A stretch of 64,000 nt of DNA from positions 62,001 through 126,000 of the forward strand of contig WGMC01000020.1 of assembly GCA_016125265.1 (NCBI GenBank), given 5' to 3'. The notes beneath the pieces are model-generated. The model saw only the letters and a program-made list of their open reading frames with translations. It did not search any database and had not been told where the DNA came from. Origin of the DNA: Planctomycetaceae bacterium. Lineage in GTDB: Bacteria; Planctomycetota; UBA1135; GCA-002686595. Made by a program: the position numbers and the translations under genes. Shown in pieces: positions 37,120 through 46,326 of this stretch (position 1 is the stretch's first letter; every line of letters starts with the position of its first letter).

Positions 37120-37425
37120 CTAGCGCGCCCGGGGCCGTTCGCTGTCCTCGGGGTCTGGCCCATGGGCGGCGCGCGCGAGGGCGTGGGATGCGAGCGGCAT
37201 GGTGGCGGCCAGGGTGACCAGAAGCACACCGAGCTTGGTCCACACTTCCGCCGTGCCGAGCAGCGCGCCGACGCCGATCGCGAGTACCGCGAGCGCCAGC
37301 GTCGCGGCTTTGGTCGCGGCGTGTTGGCGCGACAGGGCGTCGGGCAGCACCAGCACGCCGTAACAGGCGATCGCGACGAGGGCCATGCCGATCGCGATCG
37401 CGGCCGAGGCGAGAAGCGCGCTCAT
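37120..37425 (-). CDS. mnhG: Na+/H+ antiporter subunit G
   Basis: Small membrane subunit (101 aa, three helices) of the Mrp antiporter. The pattern GVLVLPDALSRQHAATKAATL matches the family's yPDxxtRlHaatKa motif. The start overlaps the subunit F stop by 4 bp. It is the last gene of the mrp operon. Confidence 0.92.
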   Translation of the reverse strand: MSALLASAAIAIGMALVAIACYGVLVLPDALSRQHAATKAATLALAVLAIGVGALLGTAEVWTKLGVLLVTLAATMPLASHALARAAHGPDPEDSERPRAR

Positions 37426-37694
37426 CGCCCGTCCTCCTTCTGTGCGGCGAGGGCCTGGGCCCACGCGATCGTGCCCAGGAACGCGGCCAGCGCAAAGCCG
37501 ATGGCGACGTCGAGGAAGGCCGCCTCGCCGGTCCACGCGGCCGTCAATAGGCATGCGGCCACCGCGCACGCTGCGAGCGTGTCGACCACGACGATGCGGC
37601 TCGCGACGTCCCGGTGCCGCAACAGCGCGACGGCCAAGATGCCCATGCCAATGGCTAGGAGCAGCGCCGCCGCAGCGAACCAAAAGCCACTCAT
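37422..37694 (-). CDS. mnhF: Na+/H+ antiporter subunit F
   Basis: 90-aa subunit with three helices. LLRHRDVASRIVVVDTLAA matches the family's (G)P...DR(V/I)vAlD segment in part; the usual RGP is altered. The overlaps with E and G (4 bp each) support the assignment. Confidence 0.88.
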   Translation of the reverse strand: MSGFWFAAAALLLAIGMGILAVALLRHRDVASRIVVVDTLAACAVAACLLTAAWTGEAAFLDVAIGFALAAFLGTIAWAQALAAQKEDGR

Positions 37695-38029
37695 CGCCGC
37701 CGCTCCGGGAAGATCGCGCGCAGCGGCCGTTCGAACCGCGCGCGGACCTGGGCAAAGCTGGCCTCGCGGGTGCCGAGGTCGAGCAGGTGGACGGTCAGCG
37801 CCTTGTTTGCGAGATCCAAGTCGAGCGACGTGGTTCCCGGCGTCAGCGACACCAAGTATGAGAGCGCCACCGCGCCCTGGGGCGAGAGTCCCTCGAAGTG
37901 GTACCGCGCGACACCGGGCACCACGGAACGCCGGCGCCAGAGGATCACCGCCAGTGTGTCGAGTCCCGCGGCCACCACGGCGAACAGGAACACGGGCACC
38001 AACACCAAGATCGCGGCCAACGCTCTCAA
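37691..38029 (-). CDS. mnhE: Na+/H+ antiporter subunit E
   Basis: 112 aa, short for MrpE (about 160). An N-terminal hydrophobic segment is followed by VALSYLVSLTPGTTSLDLD, which matches the family's tPGTl core, and a basic tail (RPLRAIFPERRR). The start is a TTG overlapping the subunit D stop (TTGA), the only one in place. The first helix pair of longer homologues is missing. Confidence 0.82.
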   Translation of the reverse strand: MRALAAILVLVPVFLFAVVAAGLDTLAVILWRRRSVVPGVARYHFEGLSPQGAVALSYLVSLTPGTTSLDLDLANKALTVHLLDLGTREASFAQVRARFERPLRAIFPERRR

Positions 38030-39480
38030 CGCGCACCCCCCGGACCTAGCGCGGCAGCGAGCTCGGCAAAAACGAGCAGCGGTTCGGGGTACACACCGAG
38101 CGCCAGGGTGAGCGCTGCCAGCGCGAACGTGGCGACGAACGCCATCTTCGGCACGCGGCGCGGGTAGTAGGGATCGGGCGGTTCCTTCCAGAACGCTTCG
38201 ATCCAGACCTTGGCCATCGAATACAGCGTGAGTCCACCCACGAGCAGCGCCAGGACGCCGAAGGTGTAGCGCCCCTCGGCAAAACACAGCTTGACGACGG
38301 TGAGTTTGGCCCAGAAACCCGACGTCAGCGGCAAGCCGATCAACGACGCGGCGGGGATCGCAAAGACGAGCGCGAGCGCCGGCCGGGACGCCAAACCACC
38401 CAAGTGGCGCAGGTCGAAACTGCCGCCGCTCCGCCGCACCAAACCGGCGATCAGGAACAGGTTGGCTTTCACGAGGATGTGGTGCACGGTGTACACGAGC
38501 GCCGCCGCGAAGGCCGCCCGGGTGCCGAGCGAAATGGCCAGCAGGATGTAGCCGATCTGGCTGATCACGTGGAAGGACAGGATGCGCCGCAGGTCCTGGT
38601 GGTAGGCCGCGCCGAGCACCCCCGTCACCATTGTCGCGGCGGCGATCCACCCCAGTGGTTCGAGCAGGGGCGCGGACGCCGCCGGCGCGACCTGGGCGAC
38701 GAGGCGCAGCACCGCGTAGGCTCCGACTTTCGTCAAGAGGCCCGCGAAGAGCGCAAGGATCGGCGTCGGCAGCACCGGGTAGGCCGCGGGCAGCCAAGCG
38801 CCGAAGGGGAACGCTGCGGACTTGATGAGGAGCGCGAGCAGCGCGAGCGCCACCAGCGCCGTCGCAGCCGCACTTGGCGAACCGTCGCCGCCGAGGCCCA
38901 GCGAGAGCGCGTCGAAGTCGAGGGATCCGCCGACGCCGTAGAGGCCACCGACCGCGCACAAGAGCAACACGGCCGCCAGCGCGTTGAGCACGAGGTACCG
39001 CAGCGCCGCGTCGAGGTGCCGCCGCTCGCGCCCGAGGGCAATCAGCCCCAGCGCAGCGATCAACATGACCTCGAACCAGACGTAGAGGTTGAAGAGGTCG
39101 GCCGTCGAGAACGCGCCGCCCACACCGGCCATCAGCCCGTGCACCAGGGGCGGCACGAGGGGCGAGCGCGCGGTGGCGCATTCGCCGCGCCCCGGCACGG
39201 CCAGTAGCGCGAGCAGCACCGCTCCGCTGACGGCGAGCAGCGCGGCACCGAGCGCGTCGATGGAGAGGCGGATCGCAAACGGCTGGGGCCAGTTCCCAAG
39301 GCGCGTCTCGTACACCGCGCCGCCGGCCGTGCCGAGGACAAGCGCGACCGCGATGCCGAGGAAGGATGCGCCGCCCACTAGGCTGACGAAGCGCTGGGCC
39401 ACCGGCCGCCGCTGCAGCGCAAGGCAAAGCAGCGCCGTCGCGAGGGGCACGAGCACAGGGAGGACCGCCCAGAGATTCAC
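38026..39480 (-). CDS. mnhD: Na+/H+ antiporter subunit D
   Basis: 484-aa proton-conducting subunit related to complex I NuoN/M/L, with about 14 helices. Marks are FNLYVWFEVMLIAALGLIAL (conserved helix-5 glutamate), LLIKSAAFPFGAWLPAAYPVLPTPILALFAGLLTKVGAYAVLR (helix-7/8 lysines) and LVYTVHHILVKANLFLIAG. The start is GTG overlapping the subunit C stop (GTGA). Confidence 0.94.
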   Translation of the reverse strand: MNLWAVLPVLVPLATALLCLALQRRPVAQRFVSLVGGASFLGIAVALVLGTAGGAVYETRLGNWPQPFAIRLSIDALGAALLAVSGAVLLALLAVPGRGECATARSPLVPPLVHGLMAGVGGAFSTADLFNLYVWFEVMLIAALGLIALGRERRHLDAALRYLVLNALAAVLLLCAVGGLYGVGGSLDFDALSLGLGGDGSPSAAATALVALALLALLIKSAAFPFGAWLPAAYPVLPTPILALFAGLLTKVGAYAVLRLVAQVAPAASAPLLEPLGWIAAATMVTGVLGAAYHQDLRRILSFHVISQIGYILLAISLGTRAAFAAALVYTVHHILVKANLFLIAGLVRRSGGSFDLRHLGGLASRPALALVFAIPAASLIGLPLTSGFWAKLTVVKLCFAEGRYTFGVLALLVGGLTLYSMAKVWIEAFWKEPPDPYYPRRVPKMAFVATFALAALTLALGVYPEPLLVFAELAAALGPGGAR

Positions 39481-39872
39481 CGCCGTTCCTCCGGGTCCGC
39501 GGGCTCGCCGTCGGCCTTCGGCCGCGGCTCGGCGTACTGGTAGCCGTCGCCGTCGGGACCGGCGCCGAGGCTGCGCAGGCGGAGCACGAGCGCGAACGCA
39601 AAGCAGCTCAGTGCGAAGCCGATCACGATGGCCGTCAAGACCAGCGCCTGGGTCAACGGATTGCCGACCTCGGGGCCGAGCGCCGTCGCGCCCTCGGCGA
39701 CGAGTGGCGCTCCGCGATTCGCGATGCGTCCCGCGCCGAACACGAACAGGTTGCCCGCGGCGGCTACGAGCAACAGGCCGACCACGAGGCCCACGAGGTC
39801 CCTGCCGAGCACCAGGTAGAGACCAGCCGCGGCCAGGGCCGCGATCGTCAACGCGAGCAGCCACTCGATCAT
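39477..39872 (-). CDS. mnhC: Na+/H+ antiporter subunit C
   Basis: 131-aa NuoK-like subunit with three helices: GLYLVLGRDLVGLVVGLLLVAAAGNLFVF and the DPLTQALVLTAIVIGFA-type segment (here NPLTQALVLTAIVIGFAL). The C-terminal ~30 residues are a hydrophilic extension. It overlaps subunits B and D by 4 bp. Confidence 0.93.
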   Translation of the reverse strand: MIEWLLALTIAALAAAGLYLVLGRDLVGLVVGLLLVAAAGNLFVFGAGRIANRGAPLVAEGATALGPEVGNPLTQALVLTAIVIGFALSCFAFALVLRLRSLGAGPDGDGYQYAEPRPKADGEPADPEERR

Positions 39873-40378
39873 CGCGACTCCAAAAGGCGCAGGCAGAAGC
39901 CGGTCACGGATCCGAGCACACACAACAATACGCCGAAGTCGAAGAGCAGCGCAGTCGACACTTTCCACGCTCCACCGACCATCGGCACGTAACCGATCGT
40001 GTGGGTGAGGAACGGCTGGCCCGTGACGAGCGCGGGCAGGCCGCTCGCCACCGCGAGCGAGACACCGAGCGCGGCCACCTGGATCGGCGTGACGCGCAGG
40101 CGCCGGCGCGCGACTTTGGGCCCTTGCACGAGCGCCACGGTCAGAACGGCCACGGCCGCGAAGAGGCCGCCCACGAAACCGCCGCCCGGTTCGTGGTGCC
40201 CGCGCAGGGTCAGCAGCACGGCGGCCGCGAGCAGCACCCGGTACAGGATCCTGGTGGCACGCAGCACGATCGGGGAAGGAACGCGCGCGCTGCCGAGCTC
40301 GGCGCCCGACACGGTGTTCGGCGCGGTGTTCGGCGCGGTGTTCGGCGCGGTGTTCGGCGTGTCCTCGGGATGCCTCAC
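39869..40378 (-). CDS. mnhB: Na+/H+ antiporter subunit B
   Basis: 169-aa subunit, with four helices and the GHHEPGGGFVGGLFAA signature of MrpB. The GTG start overlaps the subunit A stop (GTGA). About the first 35 residues are an unusual hydrophilic leader with an APNT repeat, encoded by a 12-bp tandem repeat. The core begins at IVLRATRILYRVLLAAAVLL. Confidence 0.9.
   Translation of the reverse strand: MRHPEDTPNTAPNTAPNTAPNTVSGAELGSARVPSPIVLRATRILYRVLLAAAVLLTLRGHHEPGGGFVGGLFAAVAVLTVALVQGPKVARRRLRVTPIQVAALGVSLAVASGLPALVTGQPFLTHTIGYVPMVGGAWKVSTALLFDFGVLLCVLGSVTGFCLRLLESR
40312..40359 (-). repeat. 12-bp tandem repeat in the mnhB leader
   Basis: Four copies of CGGTGTTCGGCG (plus strand) encode TAPNTAPNTAPNT near the start of MnhB. 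It is in frame and disordered. Confidence 0.9.
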
Positions 40379-42615
40379 GCCTTGGCCCCCTTGCCGGTGT
40401 TCCGGCGAAGCAGGGGCAGCGCCGCGACGCCGACGAGCAGCAACACGGCGATCTCGCCCAGGGTGTCGAACGCGCGGAAATCGACGAGCACCACGTTGGT
40501 CACGTTGCGGCCGTGGGCCTCGGGTAGGCTCGCCGCGCCGAAGAAGTTGGTCAGCGACGGGTCGAAGGGGGCCGCGAACACGACGAGCGATGCGAGGCCG
40601 AGCAATCCGCCGAGCGCCACCGCGGCGACGAGGCGCCACTTCGGTGCTGGCGGTGTGTCGCTGGCGACGCGGTACCGCGCGAGGGCCGTGGCCGCGACTA
40701 CCACGAAAACGGTCTCGACGGCGAGTTGGGTGAAGGCCACGTCGGGAGCGCCGCCGAAGAGGAACACCACCGCCGAACCCAATCCGACGAGTCCCGCACC
40801 CAGCAATCGCCCCAGCACATCGCGCGCGACGACGGCCAATCCCGCGCCGGCCAACACCGCGAGGCACCCGGCCGCGAGCCCCGCGTCGCCCGCGGACAAC
40901 GGACCGGCTGCCGGCAGCGGCGCGCGCACGAGGAACGGCAGCGCCCACACCGCACCCGCGAGCGCCAGCACCGCCACGTACCGACCGAGCACGCCGTGTT
41001 GGGCCGTGCGCGTGACGGTTCCCGCGCCGGCCTTCAACGCGGCCAACGCGCGCTCGTAGAGCGACGCCGGACCGATGGCATCCAGGCCCCGGAAGCCCTC
41101 CAGCCAGCGGTGCACCCGGTCCCATTGCCAGAAGAGCAGCGCACCGCCGACGACGGCCAACAGGATCCCGTCGAGGCGCGTCGGCCACAGCACCTCCAGC
41201 TCGAGCTCCCCGAACGGCGCGACCGAGCGGGCCGCGGCGAGCAACGCGCCCTCGATCGGCGCGTGCCACAGACCGAGCAGCAGCCCCACCACCGCGAGGG
41301 CGATGGGCGGCAGCGACATGCGCAGGCCCTGGGGATGGGGGCTGCGCGCGAGTTCGTCGTTGGGCGGGCCGAAGAAGACGCGCAGGGTCGCCACCGCGGC
41401 GACGGCGACGGCGACGACGCTGACGGCAATGCTCGTGGCGGACACGTACCAGTCGATGTCCACGGAGTCCTTGGCCCGCTGCATTGCGTCCTTCGCGACC
41501 ACACCCAGGCTAGATGGCAGGCCGGCCATCGACGCGCCGGCGAGCACCGCGGCCGCAGCCGTGAACGGCAGCGCTTTGCGCATGCCGCGCAGGTGGTCGA
41601 TCTGGCGCGTGCCGGCCTCGTGGTCCACGTTGCCCGCGACGAAGAAAAGAGGCGCCTTGTAAAGGGCGTGGGCCAAGAGGAATGCGGTGAACGCAACCCC
41701 GGACAGGGCGTCCGAAAGCCCCAGCAACATCGTCAGGGTGCCGAGCGCCGCCACCGTCGACCACGCGAGGATGCGCTTCAAGTCGCGCTCGCGCAGGGTC
41801 TGCACGGATGCGAATACCGCCGTGAAGGCTCCCACGGCGAGCAGCGTGTGGTGCCACCACGGCACCGCGTCCATGGCCGGGTCGAAGCGCGCCAGGAGGT
41901 ACACGCCGAGCTTCACCATCGTGGCCGAATGCAGGTAGGCCGAGACGGGTGTCGGCGCGGTCATCGCCCCCGGCAACCACGCGTGGAAGGGGAACTGGGC
42001 GCTCTTCGTCAGCGCTCCGATGACGACCAGGGCCACACCGCCGTGGAACAGCGAACTGCCGAGGGCCCCGGGGTGCGCACCCTCGAGGTGCGTCAAGTCC
42101 GAGAGTTTCAGCCCCGGTGCGGCCAGTTGCACGAGCAGCAAGCCGCCGATCAGGCAGAGGCCGCCGAAGCCCGTAATCAAGAGCGCGTGGCGGGCCGCGT
42201 CCCGCGCCGCCCGATTGGCGCGATCGAAGCCGACCAGCAGGAACGACAGCACACTCGTCGCCTCCCAGAAGAGCAGCAGCGTCCACGGATCGTCGGCGAC
42301 CACCGCTCCGACCATCGCCAGGAAGAACGCGACGAGCAGCGCCATCAGCCGCGGCAAGCGCGCATCGCCGGCCAGGTAGCCGGGCGCGTAGAAGAACACG
42401 GCCGTCCCGACACCGGAGATCAGCGCCAGCATGAGGCGTGTCAGGCCGTCCACACGCAGCGCGAACTCGATCAGGAGCGAGGGCACCCACGGCGCGCTCC
42501 ACTGTCCCTCGGGCACGAGGCCCAGCGCCACGACGGCGAACAGCGCGGCCGGCGCGAGCCAAGCGAGCTGCACCCACCGGGGAGTGGGCACAAGGGGACC
42601 TTCGACGGCGGCCAT
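40375..42615 (-). CDS. mnhA: Na+/H+ antiporter subunit A (with MbhE-like C-terminal part)
   Basis: 746-aa NuoL-like subunit, first gene of the operon. The proton-channel core is visible (LLFWEATSVLSFLLVGF; GALTKSAQFPFHAWLPGAMTAPTPVSAYLHSATMVK; FLLAHALYKAPLFFVAGNVDHEAGTRQ). The last ~200 residues carry the DUF4040/MbhE-like part (GGAPDVAFTQLAVETVFVVV and NVVLVDFRAFDTLGEIAVLLL). The complex exchanges Na+ for H+ across the inner membrane and supports pH and sodium homeostasis. Start at ATG 42615, before a 247-bp divergent gap. Confidence 0.94.
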   Translation of the reverse strand: MAAVEGPLVPTPRWVQLAWLAPAALFAVVALGLVPEGQWSAPWVPSLLIEFALRVDGLTRLMLALISGVGTAVFFYAPGYLAGDARLPRLMALLVAFFLAMVGAVVADDPWTLLLFWEATSVLSFLLVGFDRANRAARDAARHALLITGFGGLCLIGGLLLVQLAAPGLKLSDLTHLEGAHPGALGSSLFHGGVALVVIGALTKSAQFPFHAWLPGAMTAPTPVSAYLHSATMVKLGVYLLARFDPAMDAVPWWHHTLLAVGAFTAVFASVQTLRERDLKRILAWSTVAALGTLTMLLGLSDALSGVAFTAFLLAHALYKAPLFFVAGNVDHEAGTRQIDHLRGMRKALPFTAAAAVLAGASMAGLPSSLGVVAKDAMQRAKDSVDIDWYVSATSIAVSVVAVAVAAVATLRVFFGPPNDELARSPHPQGLRMSLPPIALAVVGLLLGLWHAPIEGALLAAARSVAPFGELELEVLWPTRLDGILLAVVGGALLFWQWDRVHRWLEGFRGLDAIGPASLYERALAALKAGAGTVTRTAQHGVLGRYVAVLALAGAVWALPFLVRAPLPAAGPLSAGDAGLAAGCLAVLAGAGLAVVARDVLGRLLGAGLVGLGSAVVFLFGGAPDVAFTQLAVETVFVVVAATALARYRVASDTPPAPKWRLVAAVALGGLLGLASLVVFAAPFDPSLTNFFGAASLPEAHGRNVTNVVLVDFRAFDTLGEIAVLLLVGVAALPLLRRNTGKGAKA

Positions 42616-42824
42616 CGGCGTGGGGGGGACGGGGACTTCGGCCCGCGGGCGCCCTTCTTAGGGCGCGGCGCGCCCTCTCCGAAGCGAAATCGGCGGAACC
42701 GGGACCGCGGGCGGGCCTTCCGCGGGGAGGCTCAGTTCGGCCCCCGCGCGGGGTGGCGGCCGCCGCGGCGGGCTCCAGATTCCAGGCGCGGGGAACTTGG
42801 ACGACCGGGGGGCCTAGGCGGGGT

Positions 42825-42830
42825 AGTCTT
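42825..42830 (+). promoter_or_regulatory. -10-like TAGTCT ahead of the FG-GAP lipoprotein
   Basis: GGGGTAGTCT lies 32 bp before the ATG at 42863, in the 247-bp gap shared with the divergent mrp operon. TTGGAC stands upstream at 42798-42803 with a long 21-bp spacer. Confidence 0.3.
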
Positions 42831-42862
42831 CCCTTGCAGGCCCCCCTTGGGCTTCGGAATCC

Positions 42863-45259
42863 ATGAAACGCAACGTCGCCGTCCTTGTGTCTCCCCGCGC
42901 TTCCTGTGCCCTGGTGGCCCTCTCCCTCGTCGCCATCGCGCCGAGCTGTTGCGACGACAGCGACAACGACGGCGGGGGGCTCGGCCCGCCCGGCGGCGCC
43001 GTCCTGATCGACTTCGAGCTGCGGACCGACCTGGAGCTCGGCAACCCCCTGTTTGGCGATGCGGTCCTGACCGACCTCAACGGCGACGGGCAGTTCGACC
43101 TGGTGGAGACCGGCGCGAACGAGCAGCGGCTCAGCATCGGCCTCGGGCTGGGCGCCGGCGAGGTCGCCCTCTGGCAGACACTGCCGACCCCCGGGACCCC
43201 CCTGCGCGCGGTGGTCGCGGACCTGGACGGCACCGGCCGCCGGGACATCGTCGTCCTGTGCCTGGGCGGCGGCGCCGTGGGACAGGGCTCCGGCCCGATC
43301 CTGCTGCCGGCCGGCGGAATCGGGCCGGCGGGCGCCGTCGGCACGGACCAGCGCCTGGCCGTCTACCGCGATGGGGGAGACGGGCTGTACGAGCTGCGAT
43401 TCACCGTGCCGCTCGAAGCGCCGGCGTTCGACTTGGCCGCCGGACCGCTCGTCCTCGGCTCCGCGCGCGAGCAAATCGTCGTGCCGCAATTGTTGCTCGG
43501 CGAGGTGTGGGTCTTCGAGGAGTTGGTGAGCGACGACCTTCTGCCCGTCGCCGTGCGCAGCGCGACAGGTTTCAACGGCGAGCTCGGCCCCGTGACCGTG
43601 ACGTTGCTCGACGCGGGCGGCGACGGCACACAGGACATTGCCGTGGGCCTCGTTTCGCAGTTCGGTTCGCCCGGCGGGGCGTCGATCCTGCGCCAGGACG
43701 GCGCGCTCAACTTCGAGGACGAGGTGGCCCTGCCCGTGCTGGCCCTGCTGCCGATCGTGCGCGCGCTGGACGACGTGATCGGCGCGGCGTCGGAGGGCGG
43801 TTTGGGCAACGGCCTGGCGGACCTGGCCATCGCGGACGCCCATCCCGCGGCCACGGAGGTGTTCCTGCTGGCCGGCGAAGCGGACCTCCTCGATGCGCCC
43901 CTCGTGTTGGCCAACGGCGGTCCCTCGGCGTCGGCCGCGTCGGCGGACGTCGACGGCGACGGGAACCTCGACCTCTGCTTCACGCTGTTCGATTCGGGCG
44001 GTGTGTCCGTGCGGCTCGGCGAGGGCGCCGGTGCGTTCGGCGCGCCGCGGCTCTACAACGTGGCGCAGTCGCCGCGCGGACTGCAGCCGCTCGATGTGAA
44101 CGGCGACGGTCTCGACGACCTCGCCAGCGTGGGCGGCGGCGGAACGAGCTTGCTGCTCGCCCTCGGGGACGGCCGCATGCGCGGCGCCGAAGGCTTCTTC
44201 GTCGGCGTGAACCCGCAATTCGTGGCGACGGCCGACCTGGACGGCGACGGGCTGCTCGACGCGGTCAGCATCGACGCGGCCCAGCGCGACATCGGCTTCC
44301 TGCGCGGGCTCGGCAACCGCGAGTTCGCGTACGCGGGCTCCGTGCCCCTTGCGGCCACCGAGGACGAGACCCCCGGCTACTTCGTCATCGCGGATCTGGA
44401 CGACGACGGGTTCCCCGAGGTCATTGCCAGCGCCACACAGGCCGGCGACGTGCGAGTGCTGCGCGGCGGCCCGACGCTGCCTCCGGCGCTGCCCGGCCCG
44501 GGCGATTCGATCCCCGTGGGTCCCACGCCGCGCGGTCTGGACCTGGGCGACGTCGACGGCGACGGTGCGCTCGACGTGGTGGTCGCCGTGGCGGGCCCCA
44601 CACCCGCGGAGGGCGCCGTGCGTGTCCTGCGGGGCGTCGCGGGCAACCTGGTGCCGATGGCGCCGATCCCCGTGCCCGGCACGCCCCTCGCGGTGCGCCT
44701 CGCGGACCTGGACGGCGACGGTCTCCTGGACCTGATCGCCGTCAACGACGAGCCGCGAGCGCTCCTCTTGCGCGGCGACGGGGCCGGCGGCTTCGCGCTG
44801 ACCGCCGACGTGGCGCTCACGGCGCTCGCGCTCGCCATCCAGGTGGGCGACGTGGTCGAGGACGGCCGGCCCGACGTGATCGTGGGCCAGAGCGGATTGG
44901 CCGTCGAGAACCTGGTGCTGCTCGAGAACCTGGGCGACTTCGAGTTCGCGTCGCGCCTCGTACCGGTCGGGGTGGACCCGGGCACGGTCGAGCTGCTCGA
45001 CGCCGACGGCGACGCTGGCCTCGACCTGGTGGTGCCCCTCGGCAGCGGCCGGTTGGCGCTGCTGGGCGGCGACGGCCAGGGCAACTTCGCGCCCCTCGAG
45101 ACCGCGACCGGCAAGCCGCTCGGCGTTCCCTTCGGGACGCGTGCGTCGACCCTCGCGGACCTCGACGGTGATGGCCGCGCCGAACTCCTGATGGTCTCGC
45201 CCGCCACACGCCAGGTGTGGGTGGCGCGCAACGCGAGCCTGGGCACGTCGCCCGAGTGA
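42863..45259 (+). CDS. FG-GAP/VCBS-repeat lipoprotein (798 aa)
   Basis: Signal peptide with a lipobox-like end (IAPSCC, Cys near residue 29), so probably an outer-membrane or surface lipoprotein. It has some ten to thirteen FG-GAP-type repeats of about 60 residues, each with a calcium-binding loop such as DLNGDGQFD, DVDGDGNLD, DVNGDGLDD, DLDGDGLLD and DADGDAGLD. The fold is a beta-propeller with integrin-like blades, able to bind proteins or glycans in a calcium-dependent way. No enzyme domain is seen. The length is typical for planctomycete secreted VCBS proteins. Confidence 0.88.
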   Translation: MKRNVAVLVSPRASCALVALSLVAIAPSCCDDSDNDGGGLGPPGGAVLIDFELRTDLELGNPLFGDAVLTDLNGDGQFDLVETGANEQRLSIGLGLGAGEVALWQTLPTPGTPLRAVVADLDGTGRRDIVVLCLGGGAVGQGSGPILLPAGGIGPAGAVGTDQRLAVYRDGGDGLYELRFTVPLEAPAFDLAAGPLVLGSAREQIVVPQLLLGEVWVFEELVSDDLLPVAVRSATGFNGELGPVTVTLLDAGGDGTQDIAVGLVSQFGSPGGASILRQDGALNFEDEVALPVLALLPIVRALDDVIGAASEGGLGNGLADLAIADAHPAATEVFLLAGEADLLDAPLVLANGGPSASAASADVDGDGNLDLCFTLFDSGGVSVRLGEGAGAFGAPRLYNVAQSPRGLQPLDVNGDGLDDLASVGGGGTSLLLALGDGRMRGAEGFFVGVNPQFVATADLDGDGLLDAVSIDAAQRDIGFLRGLGNREFAYAGSVPLAATEDETPGYFVIADLDDDGFPEVIASATQAGDVRVLRGGPTLPPALPGPGDSIPVGPTPRGLDLGDVDGDGALDVVVAVAGPTPAEGAVRVLRGVAGNLVPMAPIPVPGTPLAVRLADLDGDGLLDLIAVNDEPRALLLRGDGAGGFALTADVALTALALAIQVGDVVEDGRPDVIVGQSGLAVENLVLLENLGDFEFASRLVPVGVDPGTVELLDADGDAGLDLVVPLGSGRLALLGGDGQGNFAPLETATGKPLGVPFGTRASTLADLDGDGRAELLMVSPATRQVWVARNASLGTSPE

Positions 45260-45337
45260 GGCGATCCGAACGCCGGGCCACACGTGAGGGGCGCAAGGAA
45301 GCGCCCAAGTGAAGGGCACAGGAACCGCCTCGGCTGG

Positions 45338-45343
45338 TAGTCT
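45338..45343 (+). promoter_or_regulatory. -10-like TAGTCT ahead of the nucleotidyltransferase
   Basis: GGTAGTCT lies 29 bp before the ATG at 45373, in a 113-bp gap. It is the same octamer as at 42823-42830. No clear -35. Confidence 0.3.
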
Positions 45344-45372
45344 CTGCCGTCTTCCGACGGACCCGTCCGAAC

Positions 45373-46326
45373 ATGAGCGCCACCAACGACCAATCAGCGG
45401 ACCTGCAGGGTGTGATCCTGGCCGCGGGCCAGGGCTCGCGCATCCGGCCTTTCAGCGACAGTTACCCCAAGCCGCTCCTGCCCATCCTCGACCGGCCGCT
45501 CCTGGTCTGGCAGATCGAGGCGATGCGCGAGCTGGGCATCCGCGACATCCTGATCGTCATCGGTCACCTGGGGCACCGCATCGTGCAGACCCTGGGCACG
45601 GGCGAGGCGTTCGGCGTCAAACTCTCCTACGTGGAACAGGAGAAGCGCCTCGGGATCGCGCACGCGGTCGGGCAGCTCGAGAAACACGTGCAGCGCCCGT
45701 TCCTGCTCTTCCTGGGCGACATCTTCTTCGAGACCGAGGACCTCTCGGGCATGCTCGACCTGTTCGCGAAGGACGGCATCGATGCCGTGCTCGCCACCAA
45801 GATCGAGCCGGACCTCGAGGCGATCAAACGCAACTTCACGGTGGCCCTCGACGAACGCGGATTCGTGCGCCGCGTGATCGAGAAACCGCGCCATCCGCGC
45901 ACCAACTTGAAGGGCTGCGGGCTGTACCTCTTCGACGCGACCATTTTCGACGCGATCCGTCGGACGCCGCGCACGGCCCTGCGGGACGAGTACGAGATCA
46001 CCGACGCGATCCAGATCTTCATCGAGGACGGGTACGGCGTCGTGGCGGCGCCGGTGGTGCAGCGGGACCTCAACCTGTCGCACCCCGCGGACCTTCTCGA
46101 GCTCAACCTGCACGTGATGGCGCGCGAAGGGCACACCCGCTTCGCCGCCGCGAGCGCGGTGGTCGAACCGGGCGCGCGCTACGCATCCAGCGTGCTGATG
46201 CAAGACGCGCGCCTGCGGGCCGGCGCGGACCTCGAGCACTGCGTCGTGCTGCCGGGTGAGGTCGTGCCGCCGGGCCAGTGGCGCCGCGTCGTCTTTGCGT
46301 CCGGCGAGGCCGTGGACTGCAGTTGA
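45373..46326 (+). CDS. sugar-phosphate nucleotidyltransferase (RmlA/GlmU-type)
   Basis: Nucleotidyltransferase that makes NDP-sugars from sugar 1-phosphates. The signature is VILAAGQGSRIRPFSDSYPKPLLPI (residues 13-37), with EQEKRLGIAHAVGQLE, the metal-binding FLLFLGDIFFE and a VIEKPRHPRTNLKGCGLYLF segment. It has a short C-terminal beta-helix-like tail (VVEPGARYASSVLMQDARLRAGADLEHCVVLPG). Sugar and nucleotide are not determined. The neighbouring SGNH protein overlaps it (TTGA), so both probably act in envelope polysaccharide work. Confidence 0.88.
   Translation: MSATNDQSADLQGVILAAGQGSRIRPFSDSYPKPLLPILDRPLLVWQIEAMRELGIRDILIVIGHLGHRIVQTLGTGEAFGVKLSYVEQEKRLGIAHAVGQLEKHVQRPFLLFLGDIFFETEDLSGMLDLFAKDGIDAVLATKIEPDLEAIKRNFTVALDERGFVRRVIEKPRHPRTNLKGCGLYLFDATIFDAIRRTPRTALRDEYEITDAIQIFIEDGYGVVAAPVVQRDLNLSHPADLLELNLHVMAREGHTRFAAASAVVEPGARYASSVLMQDARLRAGADLEHCVVLPGEVVPPGQWRRVVFASGEAVDCS

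Noticed and set aside
40726..45171. 1481-residue plus-strand frame across the mrp operon and the FG-GAP gene
   Set aside because: It lies opposite well-supported mrp genes and out of frame in the FG-GAP gene; composition is Arg/Gly/Ala-rich without any motif.
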